64,000 nucleotides of DNA, from assembly GCF_002006355.2 (NCBI RefSeq), contig NZ_CP096980.1:1364001-1428000 (forward strand), read 5' to 3'. A model generated the notes under the pieces. It was not told the origin of the DNA. It worked only from the letters and a program-made list of their open reading frames with translations, and ran no database searches. A program made the position numbers and the translations under genes. Shown here piece by piece: positions 26,775-36,547 of this stretch. The DNA is from Clostridium felsineum DSM 794. Its GTDB lineage: Bacteria > Bacillota > Clostridia > Clostridiales > Clostridiaceae. Numbering within the stretch: position 1 is the first letter of the stretch; the number at the start of each line of letters is the position of its first letter.

Positions 26775-27554
26775 ATGAATATAGTTGTTTGTTTAAAGCA
26801 AGTTCCAGATACAGCGGAAGTTAGAATAGATCCAGTTAAGGGAACACTTATAAGAGAAGGAGTTCCATCAATAATAAATCCAGACGATAAAAATGCACTT
26901 GAGGAAGCTTTAGTATTAAAAGATAATTACGGTGCACATGTAACAGTTATAAGTATGGGACCTCCACAAGCAAAGAATGCTTTAGTAGAAGCACTAGCTA
27001 TGGGAGCTGACGAAGCTATACTTTTAACAGATAGAGCATTTGGAGGAGCAGATACACTTGCAACTTCACATACAATTGCAGCAGGAATTAAAAAATTAAA
27101 ATATGATATAGTTTTTGCAGGAAGACAGGCAATAGATGGAGATACAGCTCAGGTTGGACCAGAAATAGCAGAACATCTTGGAATACCTCAAGTAACTTAT
27201 GTTGAAAGTGTTGAGGCTAATGGAGATACTTTAAAGGTTAAAAAAGCATGGGAAGATGGATATGAAGTTGTTGAAGTTAAGACACCAGTTCTTTTAACTG
27301 CAATTAAAGAATTAAACCTTCCAAGATATATGAGTGTTGGAAAAATATTCGGAGCATTTGATAAGGAAATAAAGATGTGGAGTGCTGATGATATAGAAGT
27401 AGATAAGGCTAATTTAGGTCTTAAAGGTTCACCAACTAAGGTTAAGAAGTCATCAACTAAAGAAGTTAAAGGACAGGGAGAAATCATTGATAAGCCTGTT
27501 AAAGAAGCTGCAGCATATGTTGTTTCAAAATTAAAAGAAGAACATTATATTTAA
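26775..27554 (+). CDS. etfB: Electron transfer flavoprotein beta subunit
   Basis: A 259-residue ETF beta subunit (VVCLKQVPDTAEVRIDP, FAGRQAIDGDTAQVGPE). In butyryl-CoA complexes this subunit holds the bifurcating FAD and takes electrons from NADH. GGAGG lies ahead of the ATG. Confidence 0.97.
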   Translation: MNIVVCLKQVPDTAEVRIDPVKGTLIREGVPSIINPDDKNALEEALVLKDNYGAHVTVISMGPPQAKNALVEALAMGADEAILLTDRAFGGADTLATSHTIAAGIKKLKYDIVFAGRQAIDGDTAQVGPEIAEHLGIPQVTYVESVEANGDTLKVKKAWEDGYEVVEVKTPVLLTAIKELNLPRYMSVGKIFGAFDKEIKMWSADDIEVDKANLGLKGSPTKVKKSSTKEVKGQGEIIDKPVKEAAAYVVSKLKEEHYI

Positions 27555-27572
27555 GTTAGGAGGGATTTTTCG

Positions 27573-28583
27573 ATGAATAAAGCAGATTACAAGGGCGTAT
27601 GGGTCTTTGCTGAACAAAGAGACGGAGAATTACAAAAGGTATCATTGGAATTATTAGGTAAAGGTAAGGAAATGGCTGAAAAATTAAGTGTTGAATTAAC
27701 AGCTGTTTTACTTGGACATAATACTGAAAAGTTATCAAAGGAATTATTAGCTCACGGAGCAGATAAGGTTTTAGCAGCAGATAATGAACTTTTAGCACAT
27801 TTCTCAACTGATGGTTATGCAAAAGTTATATGTGATTTAGTTAATGAAAGAAAGCCAGAAATATTATTTATAGGTGCTACTTTCATAGGAAGAGATTTAG
27901 GACCAAGAATAGCAGCAAGACTTTCTACAGGTTTAACTGCTGACTGTACATCACTTGATATAGATGCAGAAAATAGAGATTTATTAGCTACAAGACCAGC
28001 ATTTGGTGGAAACTTAATAGCTACAATAGTTTGTTCAGATCACAGACCACAAATGGCTACAGTAAGACCTGGTGTGTTTGAGAAATTACCTGTTAACGAT
28101 GCAAATGTTTCAGATGATAAGATTGAAAAAGTTGCACTTAACTTAACATCAGCAGATATAAGAACAAAGGTTGTTGAGGTTGTTAAGGCAGCTAAAACCA
28201 TTGCAGATATTGGAGAAGCTAAAGTGTTAGTTGCTGGTGGTAGAGGAGTTGGAAGTAAAGAGAACTTCGCAAGACTTGAAGAATTAGCAGAAGTACTTGG
28301 TGGTACAGTAGCAGCTTCAAGAGCAGCAATTGAAAAAGAATGGGTAGATAAAGATCTTCAAGTAGGTCAAACTGGTAAAACTGTAAGACCAACTCTTTAT
28401 ATTGCTTGTGGTATATCAGGAGCAATCCAACATTTGGCAGGTATGCAAGATTCAGATTACATAATTGCTATAAATAAGGATGCAGAAGCACCAATAATGA
28501 AGGTAGCTGATTTAGCTATAGTTGGTGACTTAAATAAAGTTGTACCAGAATTGATAGCTCAAATCAAAGCTTCTAACAATTAA
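27573..28583 (+). CDS. etfA: Electron transfer flavoprotein alpha subunit
   Basis: A 336-residue ETF alpha subunit. The N-terminal half is AANH-like and the C-terminal FAD domain has VAGGRGVGSKENF, GQTGKTVRPTLYIACGISGA and INKDAEAPI. It passes electrons to Bcd. Confidence 0.97.
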   Translation: MNKADYKGVWVFAEQRDGELQKVSLELLGKGKEMAEKLSVELTAVLLGHNTEKLSKELLAHGADKVLAADNELLAHFSTDGYAKVICDLVNERKPEILFIGATFIGRDLGPRIAARLSTGLTADCTSLDIDAENRDLLATRPAFGGNLIATIVCSDHRPQMATVRPGVFEKLPVNDANVSDDKIEKVALNLTSADIRTKVVEVVKAAKTIADIGEAKVLVAGGRGVGSKENFARLEELAEVLGGTVAASRAAIEKEWVDKDLQVGQTGKTVRPTLYIACGISGAIQHLAGMQDSDYIIAINKDAEAPIMKVADLAIVGDLNKVVPELIAQIKASNN

Positions 28584-28607
28584 TATAAATATTTAAAAAT
28601 TATTTGT

Positions 28608-28634
28608 GCCAAAATACTTATATAGTATTTTGGC
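28608..28634 (+). other. Stem-loop between etfA and hbd
   Basis: Perfect 11-bp arms GCCAAAATACT and AGTATTTTGGC around TATAT, with no T run after it. It may be an RNA-processing or stability element, or a partial terminator, in the 92-bp gap before hbd. Confidence 0.7.
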
Positions 28635-28675
28635 GTAATTTAGATAATTTTTCAAAATTTAAGGAGGTATGTTTG

Positions 28676-29524
28676 ATGAAAAAGGTATGTGTTATAGGTG
28701 CAGGTACTATGGGTTCAGGAATTGCTCAAGCATTTGCAGCTAAAGGATTCGAAGTAATATTAAGAGATATTAAAGATGAATTTGTGGATAGAGGATTAGA
28801 TTTTATTAATAAGAATCTTTCTAAATTAGTTAAAAAAGGAAAGATAGAAGAAGCTACAAAAGTTGAAATATTAACTAGAATATCAGGAACAGTTGACCTT
28901 AATTTGGCAGCTGATTGCGACCTAGTTATAGAAGCAGCTGTTGAAAGAATGGATATTAAAAAGCAAATATTTGCTGACTTAGATAACATATGTAAGAAGG
29001 AAACTATACTTGCTTCAAATACATCATCACTTTCAATAACAGAAGTGGCATCAGCAACTAAAAGGCCTGATAAGGTTATTGGTATGCATTTCTTTAATCC
29101 AGCTCCTGTTATGAAACTTGTAGAGGTAATAAGAGGAATAGCTACATCACAAGAAACTTTTGATGCAGTTAAAGAAATATCTGTAGAAATAGGAAAAGAT
29201 CCTGTAGAAGTTGCAGAAGCACCAGGATTTGTTGTAAATAGAATATTAATACCAATGATTAATGAAGCTGTTGGTATATTAGCAGAAGGAATAGCTTCAG
29301 TAGAAGATATTGATAAGGCTATGAAACTTGGAGCTAATCATCCAATGGGACCATTGGAATTAGGAGATTTCATAGGTCTAGATATATGTCTTGCTATAAT
29401 GGATGTTTTATATTCAGAAACTGGAGATTCTAAATATAGACCACATACATTACTTAAGAAATATGTAAGAGCAGGTTGGCTTGGAAGAAAGTCAGGAAAA
29501 GGTTTCTACGACTATTCAAAATAA
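28676..29524 (+). CDS. hbd: 3-hydroxybutyryl-CoA dehydrogenase
   Basis: A 282-residue dehydrogenase reducing acetoacetyl-CoA to 3-hydroxybutyryl-CoA. Nucleotide-binding VIGAGTMGSGIAQAFA, NTSSLSITE, and the catalytic His in GMHFFNPAPVMKL. I use the ATG at 28676 behind AAGGAGG; the frame extends 24 codons upstream into the stem-loop region. No thl (thiolase) gene accompanies the operon. Confidence 0.97.
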   Translation: MKKVCVIGAGTMGSGIAQAFAAKGFEVILRDIKDEFVDRGLDFINKNLSKLVKKGKIEEATKVEILTRISGTVDLNLAADCDLVIEAAVERMDIKKQIFADLDNICKKETILASNTSSLSITEVASATKRPDKVIGMHFFNPAPVMKLVEVIRGIATSQETFDAVKEISVEIGKDPVEVAEAPGFVVNRILIPMINEAVGILAEGIASVEDIDKAMKLGANHPMGPLELGDFIGLDICLAIMDVLYSETGDSKYRPHTLLKKYVRAGWLGRKSGKGFYDYSK

Positions 29525-29530
29525 AATATA

Positions 29531-29560
29531 AAAATCCCCATTATCAAATGGGGATTTTTT
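29531..29560 (+). terminator. Terminator of the crt-hbd operon
   Basis: Perfect 12-bp arms AAAATCCCCATT and AATGGGGATTTT around ATCA, then T residues. Confidence 0.9.
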
Positions 29561-29594
29561 ATATATAATATACTTTTAGAGGAGGGATTATTAT

Positions 29595-30473
29595 ATGGAT
29601 TTTGATATGATTGAAGAAATAGAAAATGGAATTGTCATAAAAAATGTAAAAAGCTTTGAGCTTAAGGATATATTTGATTGCGGTCAATGTTTTAGGTGGA
29701 AGAGAGAAGACAATGGAAACTATATAGGAGTTGCCCTTGAGAAAGTAATAGAAGTTGAAAAAAGACAAAATGATGTTGTTATGTACAACATTAGTGAAAA
29801 AGAATTTAAAAATGTGTGGAGTGACTACTTTGATTTGTATAGAGATTATAGTGAAATAAAAGAGGAGTTGAGTAAGGATCCTCTATTAAAAAAATCAGTA
29901 GATTTCGGATCAGGAATAAGAATTTTAAAACAAGATCCATTTGAAATGCTTTTATCATTTATAATTTCGGCAAATAATAGAATACCAATGATAAAGAAAT
30001 GTATAAATAACATAAGTGAGAGGGCAGGGAAGAAGCTTCAATATAAAGGTGAGACATATTATGCCTTTCCTACAGTAGATGAGCTTCATGACTTTACTGA
30101 GAAGGATTTTGAAGAATGTACGGCAGGATTTAGGGCTAAGTATTTAAAAGATACAGTAGACAGGATATATAATGGAGAGTTTAATTTACACTATATAAAA
30201 AGTTTGGATGATGATAAATGTCATGAGGAACTTAAAAAAATTATGGGAGTTGGACCCAAGGTTGCTGATTGTATAATGCTTTTTTCAATGCAAAAGTACT
30301 CAGCATTCCCTGTAGATACCTGGGTAAAGAAGGCTATGATGAGTCTTTATGTTGCACCGGATGTATCTTTGAAAAAAATAAGAGACTTTGGAAGAGAAAA
30401 ATTTGGAGATTTATCAGGTTTTGCACAGCAGTATTTATTTTATTATGCAAGAGAAAATAATTTGAAGTTATAA
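29595..30473 (+). CDS. 8-oxoguanine DNA glycosylase (OGG family)
   Basis: A 292-residue HhH-GPD base-excision glycosylase. An N-terminal OGG-type domain (FDCGQCFRWKR) is followed by the helix-hairpin-helix: MGVGPKVADCIMLF, with the catalytic Lys in this region, and PVDTWVKKAMM with the conserved Asp. It has a bifunctional OGG1-like layout and removes oxidised guanine. AGAGGAGG precedes the ATG. Confidence 0.88.
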   Translation: MDFDMIEEIENGIVIKNVKSFELKDIFDCGQCFRWKREDNGNYIGVALEKVIEVEKRQNDVVMYNISEKEFKNVWSDYFDLYRDYSEIKEELSKDPLLKKSVDFGSGIRILKQDPFEMLLSFIISANNRIPMIKKCINNISERAGKKLQYKGETYYAFPTVDELHDFTEKDFEECTAGFRAKYLKDTVDRIYNGEFNLHYIKSLDDDKCHEELKKIMGVGPKVADCIMLFSMQKYSAFPVDTWVKKAMMSLYVAPDVSLKKIRDFGREKFGDLSGFAQQYLFYYARENNLKL

Positions 30474-30522
30474 GAGATATAATCAATAGCAGAATGTGTT
30501 TTTACTAAGGGAGGGATGGGTT

Positions 30523-31227
30523 TTGATAAGAAACTTATATAATAAGCTAAAAAAGTATAGATTGCATATATTAGGAGTGATTTTGCTTGCATTTCTAATA
30601 TATGTTGGATATGTATATTATTCTAAGTATTTTTATATATTAAAAAGTCCGCAAAAAGTAAAAGCTTTTATTCTTTCTTATGGAAAGTTTAGCTTTTTAG
30701 CATTTTTTGTTTTACAGTTTTTCCAAGTAGTCGCATTTTTTATACCTGGTGAAATAATTCAGATTGCAGGTGGATATATATATGGAACAATGCTTGGAAC
30801 ACTGATATCTGTGTTAGGAATAACAGCAGGAAGTGCAGCGGCTTTTTATATCTCCAACAAATTGGGCAGACCTTTTGTAAAAAAAATATCAGGAAAAAAT
30901 AATATAAGTTTCTTTGAAAAACTAATTAAAAATGGTGAAATAAAGTATGTAATAACACTTATTTATCTAGTGCCAGGTCTTCCTAAGGATATTTTAGCAT
31001 ATGTATGTGGAATAACTGAGGTAAAAGGTAGAGATTTTATACTTTATTCTACAATAGGAAGACTACCAGGCATATTTGTTTCTGCCTATTTTGGAAATAC
31101 AATAACTAAGGGTAATATAAAGATGATGATTATAATAGCTGTTATTGCAGTTGTTTTATTTGGTATAGGTGTTATTAAAGGAAAATACATATTAAATCAA
31201 ATATCTAATATAAAGTCTAAAAAATGA
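30523..31227 (+). CDS. TVP38/TMEM64 family membrane protein
   Basis: A 234-residue DedA-like membrane protein. The family core is FIPGEIIQIAGGYIYGTMLG followed by GITAGSAAAFYISNKLGRP and VYLVPGLPKD-like (IYLVPGLPKDILAY). About five membrane segments. I choose a TTG start at 30523, 7 bp after GGGAGGG; the upstream GTG at 30496 would put that site inside the gene. Relatives are thought to move or scramble lipids. Confidence 0.83.
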   Translation: MIRNLYNKLKKYRLHILGVILLAFLIYVGYVYYSKYFYILKSPQKVKAFILSYGKFSFLAFFVLQFFQVVAFFIPGEIIQIAGGYIYGTMLGTLISVLGITAGSAAAFYISNKLGRPFVKKISGKNNISFFEKLIKNGEIKYVITLIYLVPGLPKDILAYVCGITEVKGRDFILYSTIGRLPGIFVSAYFGNTITKGNIKMMIIIAVIAVVLFGIGVIKGKYILNQISNIKSKK

Positions 31228-31235
31228 GAATAATC

Positions 31236-31907
31236 TTAGAATTTCTTTGATTTGTATAGCTTCATTAATATGCCTCCTAGTATAAAACATAATATTAATA
31301 TTAATATAGAGCAGTGAAGAAAAAATTCTTCAGGCAATATTAATATTACAGGATCATCTGCTGGGTCAAAGAGCCAATAATTATTGTTGAAAAACAGTTC
31401 ATGGAACTTTATAAAGACATTAGAAAAACCATTTAAGGATAGTATACCAATGATAATAGGAATAATAAAAAGCATAAGTGAGCTGATTTTAAGGTAAAGT
31501 TTTTTTCTTTTTTTAAAGCACAGTATAATTCCAACTAGAATTGGTAAAAATATAGAAAAAGCTGCCATATTAACTTTTTTTATAAGGTTTTCTACATCCA
31601 TAAAATGAATTTGACCATGAGAAGAAGAAGGCAAATTTGGTAGATTAAAGGTTTTTTTAGGGGTAGCTCCATTTATATAAGAAATCATATAGTTATAGTC
31701 TTCTTTAACTTTAGAATCGTTTAACACAATCTTTTTCCCAGTGTAGCTCTCTACAGTACTGTTAAAATTAGATGTTATATTTAATGCCTTTATATCATAG
31801 TAATAAAGATATTTAAAGTTTATGGTTAAGTTTATTATCATTGAAAATAAGAAAGTAAAAATAAGTATGGATAATATTATTTGTAGAAAGTTAGATAATT
31901 TAGACAT
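31236..31907 (-). CDS. DUF1461 / TIGR01906 integral membrane protein
   Basis: A 223-residue membrane protein with an N-terminal segment, a roughly 80-residue outside loop, and four-plus segments (about 110-215). The loop pattern YMISYINGATPKKTFNLPNL and late FHELFFNNNYWLFDPADDPV are characteristic of the family. Function unknown. It converges on the TVP38 gene with 8 bp between stops and I see no terminator. Confidence 0.8.
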   Translation of the reverse strand: MSKLSNFLQIILSILIFTFLFSMIINLTINFKYLYYYDIKALNITSNFNSTVESYTGKKIVLNDSKVKEDYNYMISYINGATPKKTFNLPNLPSSSHGQIHFMDVENLIKKVNMAAFSIFLPILVGIILCFKKRKKLYLKISSLMLFIIPIIIGILSLNGFSNVFIKFHELFFNNNYWLFDPADDPVILILPEEFFLHCSILILILCFILGGILMKLYKSKKF

Positions 31908-32070
31908 TTAATCATTCCTTACAATATAAAATTTATTTAATGATTATTTCCTGTATAATAAATATTATACACAAATAGTGATATGTGAAAAAGTAAGAAA
32001 AACAATAAAAACAAGAAGTATTTACTTATAATTAAAATATATCTAGCAAATTCAGGCTTATAAGGTAAAA

Positions 32071-32099
32071 TTGATATTTGCTAATATATTCAGTATTAT
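32071..32099 (+). promoter_or_regulatory. groESL promoter
   Basis: TTGATA (32071-32076), 17 bp, TATTAT (32094-32099); TATAAT at 32104 is an alternative -10. The 313-bp gap from 31908 to 32220 holds this promoter, the CIRCE element and the leader; the first 150 bp show nothing further. Confidence 0.5.
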
Positions 32100-32116
32100 T
32101 TATTATAATAATTGTG

Positions 32117-32143
32117 TTAGCACTCAAGATTAACGAGTGCTAA
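32117..32143 (+). promoter_or_regulatory. CIRCE element (HrcA operator)
   Basis: TTAGCACTC, nine bases, GAGTGCTAA: an exact match to the CIRCE consensus. HrcA binding here represses groESL until heat or misfolding stress. Confidence 0.97.
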
Positions 32144-32220
32144 CAAGTTAAAATAAGCTTATACTAAAAGTAAATTAATATAATAAAAAAATTAACATAT
32201 TTTTAAGGAGGGGTTTAAAA

Positions 32221-32508
32221 ATGAAAATTAGACCACTTGGTGACAGAGTTGTTATTAAGAGATTAGAAGCAGAGGAGACTACTAAAAGCGGTATAGTATT
32301 ACCTAGCTCAGCTAAAGAAAAGCCTCAAATGGCAGAAGTTGTTGCTGTAGGTCCTGGTGGAGTTGTAGAAGGTAAAGAAGTTCAAATGCAAGTTAAAACA
32401 GGAGATAGAGTATTTTTCTCTAAATACAGTGGAACAGAAATAAAGCTTGATAATCAAGAATTGTTAATTTTAAGACAAGACGATATTTTAGGAATAGTAG
32501 AAGAATAA
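32221..32508 (+). CDS. groS: Co-chaperonin GroES
   Basis: A 95-residue GroES (MKIRPLGDRVVIKRLEAEE, mobile loop TTKSGIVLPSSAKEKPQ). Forms the heptameric lid on GroEL. AAGGAGGGG before the ATG; 39 bp from groEL. Confidence 0.97.
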   Translation: MKIRPLGDRVVIKRLEAEETTKSGIVLPSSAKEKPQMAEVVAVGPGGVVEGKEVQMQVKTGDRVFFSKYSGTEIKLDNQELLILRQDDILGIVEE

Positions 32509-32547
32509 GACCACATAAATTGTTAATAATTCAGGGAGGGATTCTAA

Positions 32548-34179
32548 ATGGCAAAGCAAATATTATACGGAGAAGAAGCAAGAAGAGCTATGCAAAAAGG
32601 TGTAGATAAGCTTGCAAATACTGTTAAGGTTACTCTTGGACCAAAAGGAAGAAATGTTGTTTTAGATAAAAAATTTGGCTCACCACTTATAACAAATGAT
32701 GGAGTAAGTATAGCAAAGGAAATAGAACTTGAAGATCCATATGAAAATATGGGAGCACAACTTGTTAAAGAAGTTGCAACAAAAACTAATGATGTAGCAG
32801 GAGACGGAACTACTACAGCAACACTTCTTGCACAAGCAATAATAAGAGAAGGATTAAAAAATGTTACAGCTGGAGCTAATCCAATGCTTATAAGAAGCGG
32901 AATAAGACTTGCTGTAGAAAAAACAGTTGAAGGACTTAAAGGAATATCAAAAAATGTTAATGGAAAAGAAGATATAGCAAGAGTTGCTTCAATTTCAGCA
33001 GCAGATCCTGAAATAGGAAAATTAATAGCAGATGCTATGGAAAAAGTAGGCAACGAAGGTGTTATAACTGTTGAAGAATCAAAATCAATGGGTACAGAGC
33101 TTGATGTTGTTGAAGGTATGCAATTTGATAGAGGATATTTAAGTCCATATATGGTAACAGATCAAGAAAAGATGGAAGCTGTACTTGATGATCCATATAT
33201 ATTAATAACAGATAAGAAAATATCAAATATACAAGAAATTCTTCCACTTCTTGAGCAAATAGTTCAACAAGGTAAGAAATTACTTATAATAGCTGATGAT
33301 GTTGAAGGAGAAGCTTTAGCTACATTAGTTGTTAATAAATTAAGAGGAACATTTAACTGTGTTGCTGTTAAAGCACCAGGTTTTGGTGATAGAAGAAAAG
33401 ATATGTTAAGAGATATAGCAATTCTTACAGGTGGAGAAGTTATATCTGAAGAACTTGGAAAAGATCTTAAGGATGTAAAAGTTGAGGATCTTGGAAGTGC
33501 TGAAAGCATTAAAATATCTAAAGAAAACACTACAGTTGTAAATGGAAGAGGCGACAAGAACGCAATCCACGACAGAGTTGCTCAAATAAGAGGTCAAATA
33601 GAAGAAACTACTTCTGATTTTGATAGAGAAAAATTACAAGAAAGATTAGCAAAACTTGCTGGTGGAGTTGCAGTTATAAAAGTTGGAGCTGCTTCAGAAA
33701 CTGAATTAAAAGAAAGAAAAATGAGAATTGAAGATGCGCTTGCAGCTACAAAAGCAGCTGTTGAAGAAGGTATAATTGCTGGTGGTGGTACTGCATATAT
33801 TAATGTATTACCAGAAGTAAAAGAATTAACTTCTGAAGACCCAGATATTCAAGTTGGTATAAATATAATAATTAAAGCACTTGAAGAACCAGTAAGACAA
33901 ATAGCTGCAAATGCAGGACTTGAAGGTTCAGTAATTATAGAGAAAATAATAAAAAGTGATAAAGGCATTGGATTTGATGCATTACATGAAAAATATGTTG
34001 ATATGTTAAATGTAGGAATTGTTGATCCAACTAAGGTTACAAGATCAGCACTTCAAAATGCTGCATCAGTAGCTTCAACATTCCTTACAACAGAATGTGC
34101 AGTAGCAGATATTCCTGAGAAAGAAAAGCCTGAAATGCCAGGTGGAGCACCAGGAATGGGAATGGGCGGAATGTACTAA
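32548..34179 (+). CDS. groL: Chaperonin GroEL
   Basis: A 543-residue chaperonin. ATP-site GDGTTTATLLAQAI, early TLGPKGRNVVLDKKFG, and the Gly/Met C-terminal tail GGAPGMGMGGMY are all present. Full family length. Confidence 0.98.
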   Translation: MAKQILYGEEARRAMQKGVDKLANTVKVTLGPKGRNVVLDKKFGSPLITNDGVSIAKEIELEDPYENMGAQLVKEVATKTNDVAGDGTTTATLLAQAIIREGLKNVTAGANPMLIRSGIRLAVEKTVEGLKGISKNVNGKEDIARVASISAADPEIGKLIADAMEKVGNEGVITVEESKSMGTELDVVEGMQFDRGYLSPYMVTDQEKMEAVLDDPYILITDKKISNIQEILPLLEQIVQQGKKLLIIADDVEGEALATLVVNKLRGTFNCVAVKAPGFGDRRKDMLRDIAILTGGEVISEELGKDLKDVKVEDLGSAESIKISKENTTVVNGRGDKNAIHDRVAQIRGQIEETTSDFDREKLQERLAKLAGGVAVIKVGAASETELKERKMRIEDALAATKAAVEEGIIAGGGTAYINVLPEVKELTSEDPDIQVGINIIIKALEEPVRQIAANAGLEGSVIIEKIIKSDKGIGFDALHEKYVDMLNVGIVDPTKVTRSALQNAASVASTFLTTECAVADIPEKEKPEMPGGAPGMGMGGMY

Positions 34180-34211
34180 TAAAAAGCTCAAGCATATAAA
34201 ATAAGATAATT

Positions 34212-34249
34212 AAAGGACTGAATCCTGTTTTTAGGATTTAGTCCTTTTC
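34212..34249 (+). terminator. groESL terminator
   Basis: Arms AAAGGACTGAATCCT and AGGATTTAGTCCTTT (one G-U) followed by TCTTTT. Confidence 0.88.
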
Positions 34250-34304
34250 TTTTAATAATAAAAAAATATTAATTAAACGTTTTGAATTATAATAAGAAAT
34301 ACAA

Positions 34305-36080
34305 CTAAATTTTCAGGTGAGAATTATTTTCTATTTTGTTTATAATGTAGCTGCTATGTTTTTGAAGCTTATTTTCTTTTTTAAGCTTGCTCATATAGAG
34401 AGAAAGATTACTACTCGTATCAAAGGCAGATATTGCCCCGTAAACCCCAGCGATAGAAATACAAGTCAGATTAAAGGTATCCTTAACACCTTTTCTATCA
34501 ATACCAACTATATATTTATTTTTTCTATCTACTTCATTGAAAAAATTTAAAACCCCACTATCAAATCTGTCTATAATTAACCCACTTAATTTATAACATT
34601 CCTCCAAAGAGGCTTTAACAATGCAAATAAAATCATCCCCACCAATATGACCAACAAAGCTTTTTAAGGTGAATATTTCCAGTAAGCAATCTTTTATTAT
34701 GTTTGCAGTAAATTTTAATATTTTATCGCCATTTTCAAAACCATAAACATCATTATAAACTTTAAAATTATCTAAATCTAAATAAAGTACACAAAAATTT
34801 TCATTTGAATTTAAAATATCTGATAGTGTTTTTTCAATAAGCATATTACCAGGTAAGCCAGTAAGGGGATTTAATTCTCTAGCATAATTTTTTTCAATTG
34901 CTACAGTAAATTCAAGAAGTTTTTTTATGGTAACTATACCGTAGTAGTAATTATTTTTAGTTACAATAACATAGTCATATATCTTATCAGAATCACGTTC
35001 CATTGCCATTTTAGCAGTATCACCTATATTTGTATTATAATCTACTATAAGAGCATTCTTGTCCATTACAAGTTCAACAGGACGTTTTGAAAATATAGCT
35101 ACACCATATTGAGTTGCAAGTACGGAATCAAGAGTATGTTTCATAACAAGACCTACAGGAATATTATTTTCAACAATGCAAGCACCGGTAAGTAAAGTTG
35201 AATGAAAATACTTTTTTAGTTCAGAACATGAAAGTTTTCTGTCAAATGATGAATAATTTATTGCAATATCTCCTATTCTACCTTTATCAAAGCTAAAATA
35301 ATTTCTTTTAAGTCTATTATAATTTAAAATGAGTTTTTTTACTTCAGTGGGTGTCTCATAAAAATCAGGTTTTGGTTTAAGAATAAAGAAGCCTTGGCCG
35401 GCATAAACACCTAAGTCTATTAAAGTTTTGAGTTCACCCTCTGTTTCGATACCTTCTGCTATTAGTTTTAGGTTTGCAGCTTTGGAAAAGTCTACGAAAG
35501 ATTTTACAAGAAGTCTTTTGAAATTATTTTTATCTATATTTTTTATAAGTTCTATATCTAGTTTTATATAATGAGGTTTTGTTTCTGATATAGTTTGAAG
35601 TCCTGAATATCCTGAACCAGTATCATCTAGGGCTATTCTATATCCTTGATCAGTATAGCGTTTTAGTACTTTTGAAAAAGCTTTGTAGTCTGAAATTGCG
35701 GTTTTTTCGGTTATTTCAAATATTATATTGTCAGGAGATATATTATATTTAGCAAGATATTCTTTAGTTAAGCCAGTTTGAAAGTTTTTATTTTTAATAA
35801 TTTCAGGATCTACATTTAAAAAAAGAAGTTTATTTGCATTTATGTTTCTAGCGTTTTTAATAGCACTAATTCTACATGCAAATTCAAGTTCCCAGGTTTT
35901 ATTGAATTCTTTAGCTGTACTAAAAAGACTATTAGGTGAGTAGAGAGAAGAGTTTTCAGGACCTCTGCTTAGAGCTTCATATCCTAGAACTTTTCCATTT
36001 GAAAGAGAAATTATAGGTTGAAATAAGGTGGTTATATTCATATCTTTAAGAATTTCCTCTAATTGATATAACATATCCAT
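34305..36080 (-). CDS. EAL-CBS-GGDEF cyclic-di-GMP turnover protein
   Basis: A 591-residue cytoplasmic protein. The EAL phosphodiesterase domain (about 5-245) has GYEALSRGP, the metal motif DDTGSGYSG, IAEGIETE and GQGFFILKP. A CBS-pair region (about 265-385) follows, and a GGDEF domain (about 395-565) has LDLDNFKVYND and the active-site variant GGDDF. No RxxD inhibitory site is seen ahead of GGDDF. All catalytic motifs look usable, so it could make or break c-di-GMP under nucleotide control by CBS. GGAG lies 8 bp before the ATG. Confidence 0.9.
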   Translation of the reverse strand: MDMLYQLEEILKDMNITTLFQPIISLSNGKVLGYEALSRGPENSSLYSPNSLFSTAKEFNKTWELEFACRISAIKNARNINANKLLFLNVDPEIIKNKNFQTGLTKEYLAKYNISPDNIIFEITEKTAISDYKAFSKVLKRYTDQGYRIALDDTGSGYSGLQTISETKPHYIKLDIELIKNIDKNNFKRLLVKSFVDFSKAANLKLIAEGIETEGELKTLIDLGVYAGQGFFILKPKPDFYETPTEVKKLILNYNRLKRNYFSFDKGRIGDIAINYSSFDRKLSCSELKKYFHSTLLTGACIVENNIPVGLVMKHTLDSVLATQYGVAIFSKRPVELVMDKNALIVDYNTNIGDTAKMAMERDSDKIYDYVIVTKNNYYYGIVTIKKLLEFTVAIEKNYARELNPLTGLPGNMLIEKTLSDILNSNENFCVLYLDLDNFKVYNDVYGFENGDKILKFTANIIKDCLLEIFTLKSFVGHIGGDDFICIVKASLEECYKLSGLIIDRFDSGVLNFFNEVDRKNKYIVGIDRKGVKDTFNLTCISIAGVYGAISAFDTSSNLSLYMSKLKKENKLQKHSSYIINKIENNSHLKI

Positions 36081-36324
36081 TTTAACATCTCCAATATAAA
36101 ATATTCATTTAGGTTAAAAAACATATAATACAAAAGTACGTATAGAATTTGTACTATAAAGTATTTTAGGTGCAATCCTTTAAGTAGAAAAGTCAATAAG
36201 AACAATTTAGTATTATTACAATGATATTACTTATATGTTAATTATAGGTTAAGGACGAGTTAAATAACTATACATATTTTTGCTATTTTAAGAAAGTTTT
36301 TAATCAAAGATGATGTAAAAATGA

Positions 36325-36353
36325 TTGACAAAATGCATTTTTTTAAATAAAAT
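36325..36353 (+). promoter_or_regulatory. Promoter upstream of the guaB riboswitch
   Basis: TTGACA (36325-36330), 17 bp, TAAAAT (36348-36353). It lies in the 612-bp gap from 36081 to 36692, about 130 bp before the riboswitch. A second TATAAT (36468-36473) lies 8 bp before the aptamer but has no clear -35. The first 240 bp of the gap show nothing else I can name. Confidence 0.6.
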
Positions 36354-36480
36354 AGAAGTTAAAATAATCGATATAGAGAAAATAATTTGATTGTTAAGTA
36401 AACGTGTCAAAAGATGCTCACAAAATTAATATTTTGATACATATAGCTTTGTGTTTATTAAATTCTCTATAATATAGTTT

Positions 36481-36547
36481 AACTCATATATTTCCTGAAT
36501 ATGGCGGGATGTTTCTACAAGGAACCTTAAATTTCTAACTATGAGTG
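36481..36547 (+). promoter_or_regulatory. Purine riboswitch, guanine type (variant)
   Basis: P1 arms ACTCATA (36482-36488) and TATGAGT (36540-36546), L2 AATATGG, joint TTTCTAC (36512-36518), L3 ACCTTAAAT, and a C directly before TATGAG. That C predicts guanine or hypoxanthine binding; the other ligand-contacting U positions are kept. Unusual points: P2 is one pair shorter, and one base of the P1/P2 joint and one of L3 differ from the B. subtilis xpt aptamer. It controls IMP dehydrogenase synthesis, the GMP branch. Confidence 0.88.
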
